Origin: Hemileia vastatrix
Taxonomy: Eukaryota > Basidiomycota > Pucciniomycetes > Pucciniales > Zaghouaniaceae
DNA: 64,000 bases
Reading direction: 5' to 3'
Assembly: GCA_030280995.1 (NCBI GenBank)
Contig: JASXTE010000003.1
Location: 1,364,001-1,428,000, forward strand
In this document: in pieces, positions 56,808 to 64,000 of the stretch
Layout: each line of letters starts with the position of its first letter
Position numbering within the stretch: position 1 is the stretch's first letter
Position numbers and translations under genes: made by a program
The notes under the pieces: model-generated
Seen by the model: the letters and a program-made list of their open reading frames with translations, nothing else
The model's database searches: none
What the model was told of the DNA's origin: nothing

Positions 56808-58560
56808 ATATCCATATAAAAAAGGCAGTGTAAAAGGCTTTATATTAAGATTAAAATAAATTTTAATACAAATTTTAAATGAATATATAAAGTATTTCAA
56901 TTTAATGGTTTTGAGGAAAAAATTAAGTGAAACAGTTCAGGATAACTTCTTTCTTTTTTAGAACAAAAGTTTTGACAGGAGTAATTCACATCTTAAATTT
57001 TGCACATAATTCTTATATAATATATATGGGACAAGGACTTGTCAATAATTTACTAGAAATATGATAATCAAACTGATATTTAATAATAATAATATGTTTC
57101 TAAGCAGTTTCTAAGTTTATGAAATAAAATCCATTTCATATTTCATTTAAACATAAGACTTTATAAATCTTCTTGTAATTAGTCTGATCAAAGAGCAATT
57201 CTAGATTAAGTATATTTTTATAAAAATGAATTTCAACAGAGAATATTTCAACACTTCAGTACAGATTTAAACAAGAAAATTAAGCTTAAAATTTGAACTT
57301 TAGTTAAAATATATATTGATTAAGAATATATTGTTTGAATTTTTAAGAGACCACCAAGTTTATCCTATGAGGCTTCACTTTAATTTACACATATACATCC
57401 AAAAAATCATGGTGATTTCCTGAGGGATCTATATAATTTGTACTTAAAACAATTTGTTTTTCTTTTCAATTATTTTGAATTTAACCAGAAAATCTGAGAC
57501 CTTTTCTATATATTATAGTTATATAGAATAAATTTTTATTAAGTTTGGTAATCTATCATATAGAAAATAAATCACATCATTATAATAGAAAATATACTTA
57601 CAATTATTATTAATAAAGTATTTTCTCAAAATGATTCATCATTTTTATTTAGTTTCACAACTTCAAATAATTTAATATATATATTTGTGATAAATAAACA
57701 TACTTATGTTTACATTTAGAGGTCTTCAAGATTTTTTTTGAAAAGTGATAAATTTTCTCTCTGTTTAACTTAGCTTGAACCACAGTTGAAGACAGGATTA
57801 CATTGGGAGTTCAATCTAAGTTCTACATAAACTAAGATGTATCATTTTTTGAAAATAAATATAGTCATTGCAATGAAAAAATTTAGTAAAAAAAAGGATT
57901 CAAGGAGCTTGTTATGTTACTTAATAGATTATAGTACCAATTTTGAGGAACTTAAAATATTACATTTTGCTAATTTTTTTAGCTTTTGCAGGTAATTATT
58001 CTGATATGTATATTAAACATAGAGAATGAAATCTAGCAAAATTTTGAAATATATAAAATCTTAAACCTTTATTCAAACTCTATTACTTGATTTGAAGCTG
58101 TTGCACATCTTGCTAAAAGAATTTAGAACTAAATTAAAATATAAAGACATTCATCTCATGAAATAAAAGAAGCAAATCAGTTCAAAATCTTAATATAGTT
58201 TTTTGTTCAATTTTTCAACTTGTTTCAAAAATATACATATTTTATTGGTTTTATCTCTAATGTTTAGTTTCCAGAAACATTCTGTAAAATAATTTTAAAA
58301 AAATTAAAAATGCTATTTCATGGCTAACTTTTATATTCTAGTGCATCTTCTGTCACAAATTTCAGTATTTATTAACAATAACAAACAAAGATTTATCTTG
58401 TTTGGATTTAAGGGTACAAATAGAAATACACCAGAGTTACCCATTTTTTTGAAAGTGAAAAATAAGTACTGCAAACCAACAGGGTGAGCTCAATATTTGG
58501 CCAAACAATAGAGTTCACCACCAGTTTTTTTCTGCCTCATTTTACATTCTTTTCACCTCT
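56808..58560. other. AT-rich non-coding stretch
   Basis: Right of the B5 insertion; presumably the continuation of 45856-47018. No gene recognised. Confidence 0.5.
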
Positions 58561-59200
58561 CCACATTTGGTTTTATGTCTTTCCATTCCTTCCTATTCTC
58601 TTCCCACATCTCTTGTTCAGATAACCATCCCAACACACTAACTGAACTCTCCAGATTTACCAGAGTCAATTTCAGTACTCTTGGCCTTTCCCCTCCATTC
58701 CAATTTTACTTTTCACCTCATCTTACCACTCTCACTTTCCTATTCATCAATCCTTACCCCTTTCCAAATTTTCCCCACTCCACCCCGCCTCTTTTAACTC
58801 AAACCTAAATTCTCAACATTTCTTGCCCCCTTCACCCCAAAACACCCTTTTGACAATACCCCAACCTTTTTGCTTCCAACCCCACTATTCTTGCTCCCAA
58901 CCCCAGCCATTTCCTTTCCACATCATCTCAACCTTTTTTCTATTCACCCCACCCCTTTTGCTTCCCATGTCACCCTTTTTTGTCCCTATAGATGAAAAGG
59001 GGCTGTGAAGGAGAGTGAATAAAGTGATTAGGAGTATTGAGAAGTGGAAAAGGGTGAAGAAGGGAGTAAAAGAGGTGAAAAGTGGAGAAAAATAGTTAGG
59101 TGAGGTGAGGTGCAAAAGAGAGGGTTGGAGAAGGCGGAACAAGGGGTAATAATGAGAGATTAAAGGGGAGAGTAGCACTACAATTAAAAATGAGAGCAAA
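58561..59200. other. Pyrimidine-to-purine strand switch
   Basis: The plus strand is C/T-rich from about 58561 to 58990 and abruptly G/A-rich from 58994 to about 59200. Open frames 58575-58808, 58823-59008 and the minus-strand 58885-59199 follow from the composition and show no domain. Confidence 0.75.
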
Positions 59201-59981
59201 CTTGAGAGGGGATGAAATTAGTAGAAAGAAGAATTCTGAAAGAATGTAAATAATATAAAGATATAATAATTATAGGGCATTGAAATTGAAACATAATGAA
59301 AACAAAAATAAACTTATAAATATTGTGCCCCACATTTTAGCTATATGTTTTATTCTCATAAAAATTTAACCATTATTTTTCTTGCTATAATAAACATAAC
59401 AGTAAATTAGTTTTTTTTAAAAATAGAACCCATATATTGGTTTTAATTCTATAATTAAGGCATAAACATTAGTTTTTTTTAATTATGCAGTTAACTAGAT
59501 TTTTTCTAACTTCAATTTTGAGAGTGATGTAACCTCCACAAATCTTTTAAAGCTTGAAAAATATACAAAAGTATATATTCATACAATGAGAAGAAATATA
59601 TAGTTCTAGAAACCTTTATTGATAAACATTTGATGAAATTAAAAGTTTAATAAATGTTTTTTCTTGAATAACTTTTTAAAGTATTGGATGACTCCTCTAT
59701 CAATTGATAGGTAAAAAAATCCTATAAACACATTTAAAATGAACTTTTAGTTCAATTTATACAACAATTTTATTATTTTTAAACAATGAAGAAAATAGAT
59801 GATTATTTGAAATTGTATGAATGTGCCCAATTATTTTGGTAGTGGGTTTCACTTATCTGAATATTCCTGTAAAAATTCCTGTAAGCCAAGGCACAATATT
59901 ATTTTTATAATGATCACTGGTGTTTCAATAAATGTTCAAGTTTACTTCAAAGTGTGCTCAAAGTAATTTTACTGTTTCTTC
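59201..59981. other. AT-rich non-coding stretch
   Basis: No gene seen. Ends at the second ATAATAGT (59982-59989). Confidence 0.5.
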
Positions 59982-60082
59982 ATAATAGTTACATCACTCC
60001 CTCACTGTATGCTCAACTGGATATGAATTCAGCTTCAAGGTTGTGGACTTTCTGGCAAGTCTGCCCCCCATGTTATGTGGTG
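59982..60082. mobile_element. CACTA-like miniature element, copy c, right half
   Basis: Ends (inverted) CACCACATAACATGGGGGG after a degraded palindrome GGACTTTCTGGCAAGTC. It is followed by ATA (60083-60085), which matches the ATA before the left half at 45698-45700. Confidence 0.75.
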
Positions 60083-60361
60083 ATAGAGATACTGGAAGGC
60101 CAATTTTCTTCTCTATGAGAACTAAGGAATCCACTCCATAATGAAAAAGAAATGAAGGTTGCTTTAGAATGGATTACTTCTTGTCTTATATTACACAATC
60201 TTCTTGCTAACTTAAAAGATGGATGGAATGAGCATTATGAAGATGAGATTCCTGATCCACCTCCACCAATAGAATCTAACAGTACTTCATCATCTCAACC
60301 CAGTTCTATGCCTGATAAAATACCGCCAATCACCCTTTCTCCTTTTGAAATCCTATCTTAA
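60083..60361 (+). pseudogene. PIF/Harbinger-like transposase, copy H2, 3' part
   Basis: From the ATA codon the frame reads EILEGQFSSL, one TGA, ELRNPLHNEKEMKVALEWIT and then CLILHNLLANLKDGWNEH, the usual C-terminal pattern of DDE_4-type transposases, with a Pro/Ser-rich tail to the stop at 60359-60361. It is in phase with the part ending at 45700, so the two are one gene separated by 14.4 kb of inserted DNA. Confidence 0.88.
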
Positions 60362-61252
60362 CTTATTTACAATTTTGTTTTTTGTGTAATACTTATTGCC
60401 AATGAAATTCCCCAGTTTCTCATTTTCATTTGTTTTGGTTCAGCTCCCAGACTTGAAATAGCATAAAATTTCTAAGATTCTTTCTCACTAAGATATTTCA
60501 TCTTTTCTTCATCTCTAACTTCCATCATTCATTTCTGGTTCTGATTCTTCTCACTTCACAGCACTCAAAGTAAGTCACTTTCTCATTTTTTTAAATTTAA
60601 TTGCTAATTGAAATGTCTTTTTTCTTGTCTCTTTTTTTTTTTTTTTGTCTCTTTTTTTTTTTTTTTTGTCTCTTTTTTTTTATGATTTTTTTTGTTTTGA
60701 TTGCTGATTTATCTGTTCTTATTTCCCTTCCTCCCTTTTTTTTCCTTTTTTTTCTTGTTCTCTATCATTTTTATTCTTGATCTATTGACTTTTTGGTGTT
60801 TTTTGGTCATTTTTAGGCATTTTCACTTTTTTTTTTTTTTTTTTTTTTTTTGGCTTTTTTTCTTTGTTGACTTGCTTTGAAATCATTTGGAAACAATTCA
60901 GAAACTTTTTCCAAAAAATTTCCACCTCATATAAGGTGTTTTTGGCTTGTTTTTGGTATTTTATTTTGTTAAAACCTTCCAGAAACATTTTCCAAGCATT
61001 TCTCAGTGAATTTAAGGTGTTTTTTTGGGCTATTTGAGGTATTGTTTTTCACTAAATCACTTTAGGAACACTCAGAAACCATCATGAAACATTTTAAAAT
61101 GTTTTTTTTGTTTTTTTAGGGACTTTTTTGGATAATTTTTGGAACTTTTTTTTTTGGCACTTTTTGCTTTTTAGCTAAGTTTCATCCAATTTTGATTATT
61201 TTTTTCTATTAGATTGATATTTTTTTTTTTTTTATTTTTTTTTTAGAAATAA
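60362..61252. other. T-rich non-coding stretch with low-complexity runs
   Basis: The plus strand is strongly T-biased from about 60570. Three poly-T runs separated by GTCTC lie at 60622-60680, and further T runs at 60826-60851 and 61220-61245. No gene recognised. Confidence 0.7.
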
Positions 61253-62030
61253 ATGACTGAGAATCTAGATTCACATAAAAATAAAGAAATGTCTTCCTCA
61301 AACTCATCCCTTTTTTCACTTACCTCAATATCTTTATCTTTTCTTTCTTCACTTTCTTCAATATCATCTCTTTCACAACCTGGTCAAAGTAGAAATTACA
61401 TAAGAGAAAAACATTTTTTTTTTCAAATCTATTGGCAGTTCAGCTGGCTTCAGTTAATTTGTAACTAGATTCTTCCAAAGAAAAAGTTATCTGAAAAAAC
61501 TACCTGAAAATACAATTTTATTCCTGAGCTTATAACCAATAAAAAATTAAAGTCAAGTAACAATGAATAAGATAACACTCAAAATAAAAAAAAATTTGCT
61601 GTTGTTTTTAATTCTTTCAAACTTCAAATTATTTTTGAGATTAACTCATTTGAAGAAAATACAAATGAAATGTTTCAAAATTTATCAGATCTTATATTGA
61701 CTTTGTATCAAATGGCCTTGGCTTGTCAACCTTTATCAAACAAAAATATACTTGGAGTTTTCATGTATGGTATTGGTTGGAGAACAGGATATGACAAAGG
61801 TTTTTCACTCAGTAAGCTTATTTATAGATGAATGAATATTAAAAAAAAATGCTTATTCTTTCTACAGGTATTTATTCTTTACACAGAGATCTTACTGCCA
61901 ATGAAATGAAACAAGATCAAAAAAATGTGACTCCTTGTCAACATTCAACCATTTTTTAGCTCATCAATTAAAGAATCTACGTCAACATGCTTTTGAATCT
62001 AATCATGAATTAGAAAAATGGTTTAGAATC
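61253..62030 (+). pseudogene. Decayed open frame of unknown family
   Basis: Starts with a Ser/Leu-rich segment (61253-61468). A more protein-like part follows at about 61660-61800: SDLILTLYQMALACQPLSNK and GVFMYGIGWRTGYDKGF. After an intron-like GTAAGC...CTACAG (about 61813-61868) comes GIYSLHRDLTANEMKQDQKN. Several stops break it. The IGWR.GYD block reminds me of hypothetical proteins expanded in rusts and other basidiomycetes (possibly a Tet-like oxygenase family), which is weak recollection only. Confidence 0.35.
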
Positions 62031-62040
62031 CCTAATTGGA

Positions 62041-62145
62041 CCCACTACCACTGCCACTGCCACTAAACCACTAAACCACTAAACCACTAAACTACTACCA
62101 CTAAAATACTAAACCACTGCCACTAAACCACTAAACCACTAAACT
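62041..62145. repeat. CCACTAAA / CCACTG tandem array
   Basis: About a dozen units of CTAAACCA(C) (8-9 bases) mixed with CCACTGCCACTG. Confidence 0.9.
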
Positions 62146-62263
62146 CAAAACTATGTCCTTATTGTTCATTAATGATTCAACACTGCATTTTTTTTCTTTT
62201 TTTCCCCATGGATATCATTTTTTTAGGATAACATAAAGTATGTCTGTCCAATCTATTTAAATG

Positions 62264-62292
62264 TAGATGATGATGGTGATGATGATGATGAT
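62264..62292. repeat. (GAT)n microsatellite
   Basis: Eight to nine GAT units with one GGT interruption. Confidence 0.9.
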
Positions 62293-62537
62293 ATGATAAG
62301 ACATAAGATATTAAATCATATCATTATCTTAGGATAAATCAACCTTACGACCCTACATATGTTGCTAATCACCTTTGATTTCAAGTTTAATATTTCAATG
62401 ACTCTTTGTTCAGCATGTAGTAAAATACATCACTGTCAATCATCCTTTAATTTGAAATTTATTCCTTCTAAAAAAGAAAAGAAAAAAAACCTCTCAAAGC
62501 TGAGTAGCATTCTTTTACATTCCTTCTGCCATTTACC

Positions 62538-62538
62538 C

Positions 62539-62565
<27 letters not shown>
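62538..62565. repeat. Poly-A run
   Basis: Roughly 28 consecutive A on the plus strand. A similar run at 63769-63795 lies within an OST1 intron. Confidence 0.9.
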
Positions 62566-62569
<4 letters not shown>

Positions 62570-62592
62570 TTCATCTCAAGAAACTTTATATA

Positions 62593-62775
62593 TAATCTAA
62601 AGCCATTTTCCACTTAGACAAACTCATACATGAACAGTCTATATCATTTATTTACTCTCTTTTGATATAACAATTTTTTTTCACCAAAAACTGAACAACT
62701 GAAACCTCTGACATTTATCGTCACTCCTGCTCCTTCTTCACCTCCACATTCCGCCTCGTTTCATCCGGAGTATCT
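62593..62775. other. Downstream flank of OST1
   Basis: Holds the likely 3' untranslated region of OST1 (minus strand) and the boundary to repeat DNA. No canonical AATAAA was pinned down. Confidence 0.4.
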
Positions 62776-64000
62776 TCAATTGTGTTTTTTGGCTAGTACG
62801 CTATTACTTTTTGATTTTCCAATGGTAAATTCAAATCTTCTGACCAATCCCATAAACAAAAACACCCCCATTGACCAACCAGCAATGGCTAGAGGTTTTT
62901 GTAAGGTTGCTACCGACGGTCGAGTGTAAGAAACCTATGTTCCGGGTAAGTAACACCCACGTACACATACACAAGAAACACAACACAATCGAGCAAAGTT
63001 AAATTCAGATAAATAAAATCAGCACACAAAATCAATTGGCCTGGACCTGAAGTTACGTGTACTACACTGTTTAATCTAGTACAAGAAACTTACAAACACA
63101 TAGCCACTATGCTGTTCGGTGCAAAAATGTTTGCTAATTAATACAGTTGGACGCCCAGTGGTGTCAAGATAAGTCTTCTCTATTAGATTTGTTAGTACTT
63201 CGTCTACTGGAAAAGGGATCCACACTTTGATATCACTGCATGATTGATCATTGACAAATAATAATTGTGGAAATCAAAAGGAAGAATTCGTCAGCTGATT
63301 AACAAAGCCACCTACCCTTGCATCTCTACGAGAGAGCTAAAAACTACATACCTGGCACCCTCCGGTAGTCTGATTCTGGCTACCAAGTGGTCAATTGAAA
63401 CGTCTTTCATCTTGGTAAACAATGGCGTTCGAACAACATATCTTCCATTCTTTTTATCAACCTTTAACATGCCCTCTGCTCCAACATTATAACCAATAGT
63501 GAAGGTGTAATTCCATTGCCCAGCAATCGGGTAACGAGGAACAAGCTCTAATACACTAGGTGTTTTACTCACTCTGCCGGGGCCGCCTCCAGGCCTAAAG
63601 TTAGATGTAGACACGTTGCCAATCGTGTCCACGTAATAAGGTGAAGTGGCTCGAGAGGGCAAGTTTAATGTTAAAGAGGTTATGATGTGAGCAAGAGCAG
63701 CTGGCTGATGATTATAGAGAGCAGTCTGATGGACCAGTCTTGAAAAGGGTCCGACGAGGCTTCCCAATCAAAAAAAAAAAAAAAAAAAAAAAAAACGAAG
63801 AACAGAACAGGTTATCAGTCAAAACATCAATCAGCTAAAGTCTGAACTATATGAATAGCAAGGATAAATAACATACCGAGGACCACAGTTTTGTAAATGA
63901 ATGCTATCTTCAACTGCCACATTTGCGCCCCAATGGCTAACTTCCACTAGCCTCTCCCACTTACGAGCCGCAACAATTGGATGAGGTTGATTGTAATGAA
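62776..64000 (-). CDS. OST1: Oligosaccharyltransferase subunit OST1 (ribophorin I), 3' four exons, 5' end outside window
   Basis: Four exons on the minus strand: beyond 64000-63877, 63759-63352, 63235-63094 and 62934-62776 (TGA 62776-62778). Introns of 117, 116 and 159 bases have GTATGT, GTATGT and GTAAGT donors and AG acceptors; phases agree at every joint. The protein reads through VEVSHWGANVAVED, GPFSRL, LELVPRYPIAGQW, YTFTIGYN, RLPEGA, TYLDTTGRP and EQHSGYVF, all typical of ribophorin I, then VSYTRPSVATLQKPLA and a membrane helix (IAGWSMGVFLFMGLV) with a short basic cytoplasmic tail ending KKHN. OST1 is an ER membrane subunit of the complex that transfers the glycan to Asn in nascent proteins. 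No lesions are seen. It is the only host gene in the window and has higher GC than its surroundings. Confidence 0.93.

Noticed and set aside
58575..59199. Proline/serine-rich small proteins on both strands.
   Set aside because: They follow from the C/T and G/A bias; no domain, no start context, no splice signals.
1..64000. CRISPR arrays, bacterial operons and riboswitches.
   Set aside because: Introns, LTR retrotransposons and OST1 show a eukaryotic nuclear sequence. The tandem repeats lack unique equal-length spacers.

Overview
The window comes from a gene-poor, repeat-dense and visibly AT-rich nuclear genome. It is almost certainly fungal and most probably a rust fungus (Pucciniales, Basidiomycota). 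This rests on a four-exon host gene with short GT-AG introns at the right edge, and on the mix of Ty3/Gypsy chromoviruses, PIF/Harbinger-like, Tc1/mariner-like and CACTA-like elements. The species is not determined from the sequence.

Only one host gene is recognisable: OST1 (ribophorin I, a subunit of the oligosaccharyltransferase complex), on the minus strand from 62776 to beyond base 64000. Its last exon carries the membrane helix. Nearly everything else is transposable element or its debris.

Layout. (1) 1-16178: two converging copies of a Gypsy family (A) with very long, repeat-rich LTRs. Copy A1 lies on the plus strand (pol 3-3371, LTR about 3497-6289). Copy A2 lies on the minus strand (gag-pro-pol 14229 to 7789, 3' LTR from 7703 downward, primer-binding site 14361-14378, 5' LTR from 14384 upward). 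A second, inverted LTR at about 15480-16178 makes a large palindrome. (2) 16190-22500: a decayed chromovirus (B3, plus strand) joined to a B1-type LTR remnant. (3) 22500-30600: decayed open frames, a Tc1/mariner transposase pseudogene and long non-coding AT-rich DNA. (4) 30614-33725: the 3' half of another decayed chromovirus (B4, minus strand), cut by a Harbinger-like element. (5) 33726-43753: that Harbinger copy (H1), cut by a nearly intact chromovirus (B1, minus strand) with two 805-bp LTRs, one nonsense codon and an AT-hook next to a C-terminal chromodomain. (6) 44181-60361: a second Harbinger copy (H2) split in two. Its transposase stops at 45700 and resumes in the same frame at 60083. 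Inside lie, in order, a miniature CACTA-like element, an unidentified insertion, a nearly complete chromovirus (B5, 47024-56807) and, in the 3' LTR of B5, another copy of the same CACTA-like miniature element. (7) 60362-62775: T-rich DNA, a decayed frame and microsatellites; then OST1.

The most unusual signals are not genes. The family A LTRs carry repeated hairpins whose stems differ in sequence between copies but remain complementary. The CACTA-like miniature elements carry an 18-base palindrome at each end; in one copy a symmetric double change keeps it palindromic. Full and empty LTR sites within this window define the target duplications of two miniature element families. Two related chromoviruses share repeated boxes in their untranslated leaders.
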